A DNA stretch of 55,374 nt from Rhodobiaceae bacterium (GTDB taxonomy: Bacteria > Pseudomonadota > Alphaproteobacteria > Rhizobiales > Aestuariivirgaceae): contig VFJY01000094.1 in assembly GCA_009885825.1 (NCBI GenBank), forward strand, positions 1-55,374, written 5' to 3'. The notes beneath the pieces were generated by a model. That model had not been told where the DNA came from. It did no database searches and was given only the letters and a program-made list of their open reading frames with translations. Below, piece by piece: positions 27,658-37,433 of this stretch (its first letter is position 1; each line of letters opens with the position of its first letter). A program made the translations under genes and the position numbers.

Positions 27658-28987
27658 AGAGAACTCCCTTCACTGCGGCCACCACTTCGTCGGCATTGGG
27701 CAACGCCAGTTTTTCCAGGTTGGCAGCGTAAGGCATTGGCACATCCTTGCCTGCGACACGCGCAACAGGCGCATCAAGATAATCGAACGCGTATGTCATG
27801 ACTTGGGCGGCGATTTCGGAGGTGACCGAGAATTGCGGATAGCCTTCTTCCACCGCAACACAACGATTGGTTTTCTTGACGCTCTCAATCACGGTGGCCA
27901 AATCCATGGGGCGGATGGTGCGGAGGTCAATGACTTCCGCCTCGATGCCTTCCGCCGCCAGCTTGTCAGCGGCGGCCAGCGAATAGGTCATGCCGATGCC
28001 GAAGGAAACGATGGTGACGTGCGTGCCAACACGGGCCACGCGGGCCTTGCCGATGGGCACGATCCAGTCATCGAGCTTCGGCACTTCAAAACTCTTGCCG
28101 TAGAGAATTTCATTTTCGAGGAAGATCACCGGGTTGGGATCGCGGATGGCGGATTTCATCAGGCCTTTGGCATCCGCTGCCGAGTAAGGCATCACCACCT
28201 TGAGGCCGGGGATTTGGGAATACCAGGCGGCATAATCCTGTGAGTGCTGTGCGCCCACACGGGCCGCCGCGCCGTTGGGGCCGCGGAACACAATGGGGCA
28301 GCCCATTTGCCCGCCAGACATATAGAGCGTTTTGGCGGCGGAATTGATGATGTGGTCAATGGCCTGCATGGCGAAATTGAAGGTCATGAATTCAACAATG
28401 GGCCTGAGGCCTGCGAAGGCCGCACCCGTGGCGATGCCAGTGAAGCCATGTTCAGTGATGGGCGTGTCAATCACGCGGTTCGGGCCGAATTCCTCCAGCA
28501 TGCCCTGGCTGATCTTATAGGCGCCCTGATATTCGCCCACTTCCTCGCCCATGAGGAACACGTCCTTGTCGCGGCGCATTTCTTCAGACATGCCAGCGCG
28601 GATGGCTTCGCGCACCGTCATGGTCACCATCTCGGTGCCTTCGGGGATTTCCGGGTCGGCTGCGGCTGGCGCACGTACAATGGCGGGAGCGGCAACGGGC
28701 GCAACCGTGGGCGCTTCAACAGCAGCAGCCTTCGGCGCAGGCGCCGCATCGGCCTCGCCAATCACCGCAATCGCCGTATTCACTTTTACATTCTCGGTTC
28801 CCTCAGGCACCATGATCGCGGTGAGAATTCCCTCGTCGACGGCTTCCACTTCCATGGTGGCCTTGTCGGTTTCAATCTCGGCCAGCACATCGCCGGACTT
28901 GATACTGTCACCAATTTTTTTTAGCCATTTCGAAAGCTTGCCCTCTTCCATGGTGGGCGAGAGAGCGGGCATTAAAATACTGGGCAT
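27650..28987 (-). CDS. pdhB: Pyruvate dehydrogenase E1 beta with N-terminal lipoyl domain
   Basis: 445 aa. An N-terminal lipoyl domain (1-76, Lys42 in [11 protein letters not shown]) and an Ala/Pro-rich linker (about 80-115) precede the E1-beta transketolase domain (about 120-445; [48 protein letters not shown]). With PdhA it forms the thiamine-diphosphate E1 that decarboxylates pyruvate. An additional lipoyl domain on E1-beta is a known alphaproteobacterial trait. The lipoyl domain is near-identical in pattern to that of PdhC, suggesting domain duplication. Confidence 0.97.
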   Translation of the reverse strand: MPSILMPALSPTMEEGKLSKWLKKIGDSIKSGDVLAEIETDKATMEVEAVDEGILTAIMVPEGTENVKVNTAIAVIGEADAAPAPKAAAVEAPTVAPVAAPAIVRAPAAADPEIPEGTEMVTMTVREAIRAGMSEEMRRDKDVFLMGEEVGEYQGAYKISQGMLEEFGPNRVIDTPITEHGFTGIATGAAFAGLRPIVEFMTFNFAMQAIDHIINSAAKTLYMSGGQMGCPIVFRGPNGAAARVGAQHSQDYAAWYSQIPGLKVVMPYSAADAKGLMKSAIRDPNPVIFLENEILYGKSFEVPKLDDWIVPIGKARVARVGTHVTIVSFGIGMTYSLAAADKLAAEGIEAEVIDLRTIRPMDLATVIESVKKTNRCVAVEEGYPQFSVTSEIAAQVMTYAFDYLDAPVARVAGKDVPMPYAANLEKLALPNADEVVAAVKGVLYV

Positions 28988-29002
28988 GAAGTCAGTGCTC
29001 CG

Positions 29003-29290
29003 TCAATTTTCGTTTGATTCTATTAAGGCAACAAGAACTGCAATCGCCACAATGCAACCACAAAAGCCAAAGAAAGAAAATAGCGCCACTCTATAGCGCC
29101 GGAGGTGTGGCATTGCTCCCGGCCCAAGACGATCCTCCAGTTCCGCAAATTTCAGGCGTCCCAAACGAAAGTAGTTAAGCACTTTCTCACCCTTCGGCGA
29201 CATGCTGGAAACTGAAATGGCCGAGTAAGATGCGACAACCCACGCAGCAAACGCGCCTAAACCGAGGAACAAAAATAAAAACAATATCAT
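29003..29290 (-). CDS. Small two-helix membrane protein between pdhA and pdhB
   Basis: 95 aa. Two hydrophobic segments (about 2-22 and 69-90) flank a charged loop with KGEKVLNYFRLGRLKFAELEDRLGPGA. No family recognised. The start ATG at 29290 has a weak ribosome site. The gene is AT-richer than pdhA and pdhB, which are normally adjacent, so it is probably a late insertion. It reads in the same direction with gaps of 23 and 15 bases and would be co-transcribed. Coding status is plausible but rests only on the open frame, hydrophobicity pattern and snug spacing. Confidence 0.6.
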   Translation of the reverse strand: MILFLFLFLGLGAFAAWVVASYSAISVSSMSPKGEKVLNYFRLGRLKFAELEDRLGPGAMPHLRRYRVALFSFFGFCGCIVAIAVLVALIESNEN

Positions 29291-29313
29291 TGGCTATAGC
29301 CCCTGACCCGACC

Positions 29314-30360
29314 TCAAGCTGTCTTGTAAATATCAGTATAGAGTTCCGAAAAGTCCGGTTCAGGGCTTGCAATCGCAAAGTCTGCGGCTTGCGTCACCAC
29401 AACACGAATATCCGCATCGATCTTTTTCAGGTCATCCTCGCTGGCGATGTTCGCCTTCAGGATGCGCGCCTTCACCTGCTCGATGGGATCATGCTCCTCG
29501 CGCATTTTCTGCACCTCTTCCTTGGCGCGGTATTTGGCGGGATCGGACATGGAATGGCCACGGTAGCGATAGGTCATCATCTCCAGAATATACGGCCCTT
29601 GCCCAGCGCGGCAATGCTCCACGGCCCGGTCGCCCGCTTCCTTCACGGCTCGGACGTCCATGCCATCCACCTGTTCGGAAGGAATGCCAAAGGCTTCGCC
29701 GCGCGCGCCCAAATAATCAGGCTTGGCGGTGGAACGCGGCGCTGCCGTTCCCATCGCATAGCGGTTGTTCTCGATGATGAAAATCACCGGCAGGCCCCAG
29801 ACCGAAGCTATGTTGAATGTCTCATAGACCTGCCCCTGGTTGGCCGCACCATCGCCAAAATAGGTGAGCGACACATGATCGTTGCCGCGATACTTGTTGG
29901 CGAATGCCAGTCCCGCACCCAGCGGCACCTGGGCGCCCACAATGCCGTGGCCGCCGAAAAACTGTTTCTCCCGGCTAAACATGTGCATGGAGCCGCCCTT
30001 GCCCCGTGAATATCCATCGCGGCGTCCCGTGAGCTCGGCCATAACGCCCTTTGCATCCATGCCGCACGCCAGCATGTGGCCGTGGTCGCGATATGAGGTT
30101 ATCAGCTGGTCGCCTTCCTTGACGGCCATCTGCATGCCGACGACTACCGCCTCCTGACCGATATAGAGATGGCAGAAGCCGCCAATGGAACCCATGCCAT
30201 AAAGCTGCCCGGCCTTCTCCTCAAACCTCCGTATAAGGAGCATGTCCTTGTAGGCGCGTAGCTCTTCTTCTGAGGTGAAACCGCTGTTTCGCAAAGCCTC
30301 CCGTTCAGCTTTCTGGGATTTCGTCTCCTTGCGCGCAATATAGGCTGACTTAACCGCCAT
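29314..30360 (-). CDS. pdhA: Pyruvate dehydrogenase E1 alpha
   Basis: 348 aa. Thiamine-diphosphate/Mg motif from GDG at 169-171 to NN at 198-199 (FGDGAANQG; IIENN). The phosphorylation-loop-like region RYRGHSMSDPAKYR is present. GGAGG stands before ATG 30360. It starts the pdhA - small ORF - pdhB - DUF5076 - pdhC run; a 25-base near-palindrome lies about 70 bases upstream and may be its operator. ftsB/divIC precedes it at a 114-base distance, as in many Alphaproteobacteria. Confidence 0.97.
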   Translation of the reverse strand: MAVKSAYIARKETKSQKAEREALRNSGFTSEEELRAYKDMLLIRRFEEKAGQLYGMGSIGGFCHLYIGQEAVVVGMQMAVKEGDQLITSYRDHGHMLACGMDAKGVMAELTGRRDGYSRGKGGSMHMFSREKQFFGGHGIVGAQVPLGAGLAFANKYRGNDHVSLTYFGDGAANQGQVYETFNIASVWGLPVIFIIENNRYAMGTAAPRSTAKPDYLGARGEAFGIPSEQVDGMDVRAVKEAGDRAVEHCRAGQGPYILEMMTYRYRGHSMSDPAKYRAKEEVQKMREEHDPIEQVKARILKANIASEDDLKKIDADIRVVVTQAADFAIASPEPDFSELYTDIYKTA

Positions 30361-30430
30361 TTTTATCCTCCAGCACAGTATCTGAGGGAATTCTATAGCA
30401 CTAAGCGTTTGAGTTGACTTAACATTCTGT

Positions 30431-30455
30431 GGATTAACTGATATTCAGTTTATCC
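30431..30455. promoter_or_regulatory. Candidate operator: 25-bp near-palindrome upstream of pdhA
   Basis: GGAT-t-AACTGA-tat-TCAGTT-t-ATCC. The arms match perfectly except for one symmetric T/T position. It sits 71 bases before the pdhA ATG, just upstream of a TATAGAA box (minus strand, 30397-30391) that could be a -10. The size and symmetry fit a dimeric regulator. Which protein binds is unknown; no PdhR-like gene is in the window. Confidence 0.5.
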
Positions 30456-30474
30456 AGCGGATATCATTCGGAAA

Positions 30475-30777
30475 TTAACGATTTTGGATGATAATCAGCT
30501 CGTCGGGCCTCGCGACGGCCAGCGTGCTCCTCGCCATTTCATCCAGCATGTCCGGGTCGAGCGACTCCGGTCTGAGCAGGGTGACCCGCGCCTCCAGCAG
30601 TTTTCGCTCCGTCATGCTTGCGTTCAACTCTTCTGTCACGGCAGTTGTCTTCTCCGCCAGCCTGCGCTGGTACTCATGCCCGCGCGGACCTGAAAACGCG
30701 TGCCAGCCAAAATAACCCATCAACACCAGGCAGGCGCAGCTAACCGCAACGTCAAACTTGTGAACACGCATCGCCAT
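30475..30777 (-). CDS. FtsB/DivIC septum formation initiator
   Basis: 100 aa. A single N-terminal transmembrane helix (about 9-27) is followed by a coiled coil (about 35-72: YQRRLAEKTTAVTEELNASMTERKLLEARV) and the C-terminal LDPDMLDEMARSTLAVARPDELII segment typical of the family. FtsB bridges FtsL/FtsQ in the divisome. The start may be ATG 30777 or 30771. A perfect TTAA-N7-TTAA CtrA-like site lies 35 bases upstream, which would tie this division gene to the cell cycle. Position before pdhA and near eno is conserved in Alphaproteobacteria. Confidence 0.92.
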   Translation of the reverse strand: MAMRVHKFDVAVSCACLVLMGYFGWHAFSGPRGHEYQRRLAEKTTAVTEELNASMTERKLLEARVTLLRPESLDPDMLDEMARSTLAVARPDELIIIQNR

Positions 30778-30811
30778 GCCTCTTCTCCATCCTCGATTTC
30801 GACAGAATCGG

Positions 30812-30826
30812 TTAACATCAGGTTAA
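30812..30826. promoter_or_regulatory. CtrA-like binding site
   Basis: TTAACATCAGGTTAA is a perfect TTAA-N7-TTAA; on the minus strand it begins TTAACC, the preferred half. It lies in the divergent gap between ftsB/divIC (start 30777) and the Rrf2 gene (start 30899), closer to the division gene. Confidence 0.6.
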
Positions 30827-30898
30827 AGACAAAACGCTATATAAGTCTTGAAAACTGAGTTAAGTTCCACAATGTATGGGGGAAGAAGGTTTCTACAG

Positions 30899-31315
30899 AT
30901 GTTGTCAAGCAGCCGCTTTGTTGTCGCGATTCATGCGCTCAGCCTGTTGGCCCGCCATGGCAAGAGCGGGCCTGTGTGTTCCGCCACAATTGCGTCCAGC
31001 GTCCAAACCAATCCTGTTGTCATCCGCCGCCTCATGGCCGAGCTGGAAAGAGCCAAGCTGGTGCGCTCCACTTCCGGCAGGTGCGGCGGCTTTCAGCTTG
31101 ACCGGCAAGCGGAAAACATAACTCTGGCTGATATCTATGACGCCGTTGAAGACGAGACCGTATTCCGCATGCACAAGATTGACGCAGATGCCAAGTGCCC
31201 GGTTGCGGCCCACATCAAGAAAACTCTGGCTGTTCCCTTCCGGGCTGCCGAGGGCGCCCTCTCGACATCACTGGCTCGCACGACGCTGCAAGATGTTGCA
31301 GCGGGCATAGCCTGA
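30899..31315 (+). CDS. Rrf2-family transcriptional regulator
   Basis: 138 aa from ATG 30899, supported by the purine-rich GGAAGAAGG ten bases upstream; the frame is open back to 30848. A winged helix-turn-helix of Rrf2 type is seen: SSRFVVAIHALSLLA, SSVQTNPVVIRRLMAELERAKLV and GGFQLDR. Three Cys are spread out (near 24, 66 and 104) and do not form the clustered triplet of IscR, so a 2Fe-2S site of IscR type is unlikely; it resembles the YwnA-type branch. The target is unknown. The next gene downstream encodes a secreted protein 148 bases away. Confidence 0.88.
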   Translation: MLSSSRFVVAIHALSLLARHGKSGPVCSATIASSVQTNPVVIRRLMAELERAKLVRSTSGRCGGFQLDRQAENITLADIYDAVEDETVFRMHKIDADAKCPVAAHIKKTLAVPFRAAEGALSTSLARTTLQDVAAGIA

Positions 31316-31336
31316 TCAACCTCACCTCCCCACATC

Positions 31337-31359
31337 TTCACCGATGAACGGCCGGTGAA
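31337..31359 (+). terminator. Stem-loop after the Rrf2 gene
   Basis: TTCACCG (31337-31343) pairs with CGGTGAA (31353-31359) across a nine-base loop, 22 bases after the stop. No T-run follows, so it is either a weak terminator or an mRNA structure or operator. Confidence 0.35.
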
Positions 31360-31463
31360 TGCAGCCTTCAGCACGAGTCTAGGTCTGCTCCCCCATATTG
31401 GCTCTCAAGTTAACAAACATTCTTGAAGCTCAAATCACCCATCCAGTTCAAAGGAGAACAACC

Positions 31464-31880
31464 ATGACAACGAGGTTCAACCCCACAATTCTCGCAGTCG
31501 CAATTGTCTTGTCAGCCGCATCACATGCCAACGCCAAGCAGGCGCTCGTCGAAATCAATGCCACGGTGAAAGGGTTCATCTCATCTTGCCAGAAAGCCGG
31601 TGGAACATCCTCGGGTGGAAACGGCATTGTGAGCTGTGATTCAGGGAACACAAACACAAGCTGCAGCGTCGTCAACGGGAGGACAGATACATGCCTCCAG
31701 ACCACGCCGGGTCGTCAAGACCCAAACAGAGATTCGCACAATTCAGCCGACAACGACAGCACTGGAAATGGCAATGTCAGCGATGGCGGTGGCTCGAAAG
31801 ATAACACAGCATCATCCAACGGCAATGACTCTGGCCCAAGCTCTGCCAGCGGCAGTGGTAATGGCAATACCATCAAGTGA
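31464..31880 (+). CDS. Small secreted Ser/Gly/Asn-rich protein, unknown
   Basis: 138 aa from ATG 31464, chosen because AAGGAG lies seven bases upstream. Signal peptide (about 1-24, cleavage after HANA). The mature N-terminal part (about 25-80) has four Cys and the order ALVEINATVKGFISSCQKAGG. The C-terminal part (about 85-138) is low-complexity Asn/Ser/Gly/Asp (DNDSTGNGNVSDGGGSKDN). This composition suggests a flexible extracellular or cell-surface tail. I recognise no family. It is followed by a strong hairpin terminator. Confidence 0.7.
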   Translation: MTTRFNPTILAVAIVLSAASHANAKQALVEINATVKGFISSCQKAGGTSSGGNGIVSCDSGNTNTSCSVVNGRTDTCLQTTPGRQDPNRDSHNSADNDSTGNGNVSDGGGSKDNTASSNGNDSGPSSASGSGNGNTIK

Positions 31881-31899
31881 TCCGGGCAAGCCTCCAGCG

Positions 31900-31927
31900 C
31901 GCCCCGCGAGCAATACACCGCGGGGCG
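31900..31927. terminator. Bidirectional terminator hairpin
   Basis: CGCCCCGCG (31900-31908) pairs perfectly with CGCGGGGCG (31919-31927) over a ten-base loop, followed by TCTATTTC. It lies between the stops of two convergent genes (31880 and 31929). Confidence 0.7.
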
Positions 31928-31928
31928 T

Positions 31929-33858
<1,930 letters not shown>

Positions 33859-33914
33859 TTATGGCGCGGAGTTGCGATGATTGCAAGACGGCGGTTTTCA
33901 TTACTTGAGTTGGC

Positions 33915-34703
33915 TCAAGCGGCCAATCGTCCAATCGGGATGATTTCATGAGAAGCAGATGTGAACGGGCTGCCTGTCCAATCTCCTAACCACTGATCAA
34001 CTACCAAGTCACAATCAGCTATCATCGTTTCGAGAACCAGCTGCGGAGTAAACTGGATGGCTGATTTGGCTGAAAACAGCTGTCCGGTCGAATTCACGAG
34101 GTAGTTTGTTTCGTAAGTGACGTTGCCCGAAACTTTATCATGAATGGAGGTGTTCCACCCTTTGACTTCGCCCAATGTTGGATGATTTAAAAACCGGATT
34201 GAATCTTGAGCTCCCCAATCCAGCCATTCTTTTGCTTGGGGATTGCGCATGTCGAATATGAAGCGGCCAGTTGGAGCGAGATGCAGAGCAATGGTTCTAA
34301 GGACAGCCAATTGATCATCCGAAGTTAGAAAAACCTGGAAGGCGTGCCCGGTCAGCAAGATGAGGCCAAATTTACGATCCAGTTTCATATCCCGTGCATC
34401 GCCTTGGATCCAGCTCGCTCGCCCGCCTGAGGTCTTTGAACGTGCAATGTCCAGCATGGAGTCGGATGGGTCCACGCCGACTACCACACGACCATCGTTT
34501 GCAAGCACCGACGCAAGCCGCCCCGTGCCACAACCAAGATCAAGGACGGATGAAGTGTCTTGTGCCAATGAGCGGCAATAGTCGTCGTCCGGACCCCACG
34601 TGTTTTCAAGATCATAGAAATCGGCAAGTTGGGGATCATGATAGAGCTGGTCAAAGAGTGTGGCTGTCACAACTTGTATTTTCCCTGCAAACCAGCTTGA
34701 CAT
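33915..34703 (-). CDS. Class I SAM-dependent methyltransferase
   Basis: 262 aa from ATG 34703 (AAGG six bases upstream); longer frames extend into the divergent phosphatase gene. Motif I VLDLGCGTGRLA (about 53-64), motif II VVGVDPSDSMLDIA, GDARDMKL and motif IV-like FGLILLTGHAFQVF. The C-terminal half is a beta-sheet extension (DWGAQDSIRFL, VSGNVTYETNYLVN) typical of small-molecule methyltransferases near the ubiquinone/sarcosine type. Substrate unknown. The neighbour across 43 bases is a SixA-like phosphatase. Confidence 0.85.
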   Translation of the reverse strand: MSSWFAGKIQVVTATLFDQLYHDPQLADFYDLENTWGPDDDYCRSLAQDTSSVLDLGCGTGRLASVLANDGRVVVGVDPSDSMLDIARSKTSGGRASWIQGDARDMKLDRKFGLILLTGHAFQVFLTSDDQLAVLRTIALHLAPTGRFIFDMRNPQAKEWLDWGAQDSIRFLNHPTLGEVKGWNTSIHDKVSGNVTYETNYLVNSTGQLFSAKSAIQFTPQLVLETMIADCDLVVDQWLGDWTGSPFTSASHEIIPIGRLAA

Positions 34704-34746
34704 TGGCTGCCTTGCCAATACCATTGATCGATGACACTCTCCAAGC

Positions 34747-35268
34747 ATGTTAACTCTCATGCTCCTCCGCCATGCGAAGTCGGACTGGTCCGAAGCTGGC
34801 AAGGCTGATATTGATAGGGTGCTTAACGAGCGGGGTGAACGGGCGGCAAAACTCATGGGCCGCTATATGGCTGACAGCGGTCTGTTGCTGGATCTCGTGC
34901 TGTGTTCTCCAGCTACACGTGCCAGGCAGACCGGGGAACTTGTCGTGAAGGAGCTGGCGACAGTCCCGCCAATTCGCATCGAACCAGACATCTACAGTTT
35001 CAGCGACGGCGCCGTGCTTTTGAATTGTCTTCGCCGCAAGGGGGGCTCCGCGCAATCCGTTCTCCTTGTCGGCCATAATCCCTCAATCGAGGGGCTGGCG
35101 CAAAAGCTTGTTGGAATGGGCGACGATAAACTCCGTGCGCAGATAATCGAGAAATATCCCACGGCCGCGCTGGCAGTAATGACTTTCGGCATGGACGGCT
35201 GGGCGGCACTAACGGAAGGCGCAGGAACGCTCCTGCGTTTCGTCAGACCCCGGGACTTGATTAAGTAG
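34747..35268 (+). CDS. sixA: SixA-like histidine phosphatase
   Basis: 173 aa. The RHG-type catalytic motif LLRHAKSDW at 6-14, with a second conserved stretch LCSPATRARQTGE and the C-terminal LLVGHNPSIEGLA His. SixA in E. coli dephosphorylates the histidine phosphotransfer domain of ArcB and the nitrogen PTS; this homologue could act on PTS-Ntr or on small phosphoesters. No HPt protein lies nearby. It converges with the XRE-cupin gene, overlapping it by eight bases at the 3' end. Confidence 0.85.
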   Translation: MLTLMLLRHAKSDWSEAGKADIDRVLNERGERAAKLMGRYMADSGLLLDLVLCSPATRARQTGELVVKELATVPPIRIEPDIYSFSDGAVLLNCLRRKGGSAQSVLLVGHNPSIEGLAQKLVGMGDDKLRAQIIEKYPTAALAVMTFGMDGWAALTEGAGTLLRFVRPRDLIK

Positions 35269-35875
35269 CCGGATTTAGTTGCCTCAGCATCAGCACCATG
35301 TTCGCCTGGGCGTCGGTGCCGCCCACATTCCGGATTTTATGGGGCAGGTCGCCGCGGTAACGGATGGCTTCGCCCGTCTTGGCCACCTTCACCTCTTCGC
35401 CCACGGTGATCTCGACCTCGCCCTTGATCATATAGAGGTGTTCGACGGTTCCGGGCGGATGGGGGTCCGATTCCAGCAATCCGTTGGGTTTGGCCTGAAA
35501 GTCGTACCATTGGGTCAGGTCAACCAGACTCAAGGGGCCGGTAATGGCCAGACGGCATAGCCCGTCCTGGCTTTCCAGAATGGGCACGGCTGATTTAGCC
35601 TGATGCTCCAGAAACACAGCGCCGCTGTCGGCTTTCAGAACTTCATCAATGCTCGTGTCCAGCGCCCGAGACAATCGGTAAACTGTTGAAAGTGTTGGAT
35701 TTGTCTCATTACGCTCGATCTGCGAAATAATCGACTTCGCAACCCCGGATTGCTCCGACAGCTCGCCCAACGACATGTTGTAGGCCTTCCGCAACCGCTG
35801 GATGGTTTTGCCCAAAGCAGGTGTCGGATCAACATCCTGTGAACCGTTACTCTTTCTCGAGCGTGGCGTTGACAT
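35261..35875 (-). CDS. XRE-cupin transcriptional regulator
   Basis: 204 aa. An N-terminal XRE helix-turn-helix (about 20-80: IQRLRKAYNMSLGELSEQSGVAKSIISQIERNE) and a C-terminal cupin beta-barrel (about 110-195: PPGTVEHLYMIKGEVEITVGEE, YRGDLPHKIRNVG). It shares the architecture of E. coli SutR (YdcN), a regulator of sulfur utilisation. It is divergent from the cysG-cysI-cysH operon, and a 20-base dyad stands just before its start, so control of sulfur assimilation and of itself is a reasonable inference. Confidence 0.88.
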   Translation of the reverse strand: MSTPRSRKSNGSQDVDPTPALGKTIQRLRKAYNMSLGELSEQSGVAKSIISQIERNETNPTLSTVYRLSRALDTSIDEVLKADSGAVFLEHQAKSAVPILESQDGLCRLAITGPLSLVDLTQWYDFQAKPNGLLESDPHPPGTVEHLYMIKGEVEITVGEEVKVAKTGEAIRYRGDLPHKIRNVGGTDAQANMVLMLRQLNPAT

Positions 35876-35899
35876 TTCGCTGTCCTTTATTTAGAACTA

Positions 35900-35919
35900 T
35901 CGTTCGTAATACAGAACGA
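35900..35919. promoter_or_regulatory. Candidate operator dyad between the XRE-cupin gene and cysG
   Basis: TCGTTC-N8-GAACGA, six-base perfect arms, 25 bases upstream of the XRE-cupin ATG. A further GAAC (35894-35897) lies next to it, pairing with the GTTC of the first arm. The same layout, TTGTTC-N8-GAACAA, occurs upstream of the peroxiredoxin at 47410-47429. Confidence 0.5.
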
Positions 35920-36026
35920 AACCCTATTCTAGCCTTTTCGATCGGTAAATCAATTGAATTCGCGGAGTTATAGGAGACATCTAAAAACGGCGTAAACGTC
36001 CGGAGAAGCGAACAGGAGCGACCAAT

Positions 36027-37433
36027 ATGCGTTATTTCCCCATATTTTACAACCTTGAAGGCCGGAAAGTCGTGGTTGTGGGCGGTGGAGAAGAAGCCCT
36101 TCGCAAGGTCCGCCTGTTGCTCAAAACCAACGCCAATATATCAGTCATAGCCCCCCTCCTCCATGATGAGCTGGCTTCGGAGCCCCGTGTCGTGTGGCTG
36201 GCCGGCCGTTTTGCCCCGCATTTACTCGACGGCGCAGCACTCATCTATTCCGCCGAGCCCGAGCTCAACCACATCGTCAGCACGGAAGCCAAACTGCGCG
36301 GCATTCCGGTGAACGTCATCGACGAAGCAGATATTTCCACCTTCATCACCCCCTCGATCGTTGACCGTGATCCGGTCGTGGTGGCCATTGGCACCGAAGG
36401 AACCGCCCCGGTCCTGGGCCAAGGCATCCGTGCCCGCATTGATGCCATGTTGCCAGTGGGATTGGGCGACCTGGCCACCAAGGCCAATGCCTTGCGAGCC
36501 CAGGTTGCCACAAAAGTTCCCCATGGCAATCGCCGCCGCTCGTTCTGGCAGAAGTTCTTTTTCGGCCCCATCAGAAACGCCAGCCTCGCTGGCGATGAGG
36601 AAAGCTATAGCCGCGAACTGAACATCGCACTCATTGATGAAGCCGCGCCCTCCATCGGCCGTGTCTCGCTCGTAGGCGCAGGCCCCGGTGACCCGGAACT
36701 TTTGACGCTGAAAGCCCAGCGCAAACTGCAGGAAGCTGACGTGATCGTTTATGACCGGCTCGTCAGCCCCGGCGTTCTGGAAATGGCGAGGCGCGATGCG
36801 GTTCGCATCAGCGTTGGCAAAACGCCATATGAACCATCACCCAAGCAATCCGATATCAACGCCATCCTCATCCGTGAAGCCCGCGCCGGAAAGCATGTGG
36901 TGCGCCTCAAGGGTGGTGATCCCTATGTGTTTGGCCGTGGTGGCGAAGAGCAAGCCGCACTCGAAGCCAGCGGCATCCCTGTTGATGTGGTGCCGGGAAT
37001 TACCGCCGCCCTGGGCTGTGCCGCTGCAATCGGCTTGCCGCTCACCCAGCGTGGACAAAACCGCACATTCACATTCCTGACGGGCGCTTCAGAAGATGGC
37101 ACCGCCAAACATGATTGGGCCTCTCTCGCCAAACCCGGCTCCGCCTTTGCGATTTATATGGGTGTGAACGCGGCTGGCGAAATCGCAGGCGAACTATTGG
37201 CCGCAGGCATGGCGCCGCAAACGGAGGTCACCGTTGTTGAGAACGGCACGCTTGCAGATCAGCGTGTGCTTTCAACATCAATCGGCAGCCTCTGGGAAGC
37301 ATTGCAGAGAGCTGGCGTCGCGGGCCCAGCAATAATCTATGTGGGCCTGTCACACGCCAAGTCATCAGCAGACGTGGTTCCCTTCCCAACCCGCGAAGAC
37401 ATCGCTTCAGATATTTTGAGGGCAGCATCATGA
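36027..37433 (+). CDS. cysG: Siroheme synthase (CysG: uroporphyrinogen methyltransferase / precorrin-2 dehydrogenase / ferrochelatase)
   Basis: 468 aa. The N-terminal CysG-B part (about 1-205) has the NAD loop KVVVVGGGEEALRKV; the C-terminal SUMT part (about 215-455) has VSLVGAGPGDPELLTLKAQR, RLKGGDPYVFGRGGEE and PGITAALGCAAAIGLPLTQR. It makes siroheme, the cofactor for the reductase encoded two genes downstream. AGGAG precedes the ATG. First gene of the sulfur operon; the stop overlaps the DUF2849 gene by four bases. Confidence 0.96.
   Translation: MRYFPIFYNLEGRKVVVVGGGEEALRKVRLLLKTNANISVIAPLLHDELASEPRVVWLAGRFAPHLLDGAALIYSAEPELNHIVSTEAKLRGIPVNVIDEADISTFITPSIVDRDPVVVAIGTEGTAPVLGQGIRARIDAMLPVGLGDLATKANALRAQVATKVPHGNRRRSFWQKFFFGPIRNASLAGDEESYSRELNIALIDEAAPSIGRVSLVGAGPGDPELLTLKAQRKLQEADVIVYDRLVSPGVLEMARRDAVRISVGKTPYEPSPKQSDINAILIREARAGKHVVRLKGGDPYVFGRGGEEQAALEASGIPVDVVPGITAALGCAAAIGLPLTQRGQNRTFTFLTGASEDGTAKHDWASLAKPGSAFAIYMGVNAAGEIAGELLAAGMAPQTEVTVVENGTLADQRVLSTSIGSLWEALQRAGVAGPAIIYVGLSHAKSSADVVPFPTREDIASDILRAAS

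Noticed and set aside
28244-28924. 226-codon frame on the + strand
   Set aside because: Antisense to pdhB; His-rich, which is what the reverse of Ala/Met/Val-rich coding gives.
30414-30442. TTGACT followed by AT-rich sequence on the + strand before ftsB
   Set aside because: No gene on the + strand starts nearby and the candidate -10 is poor; not a promoter.
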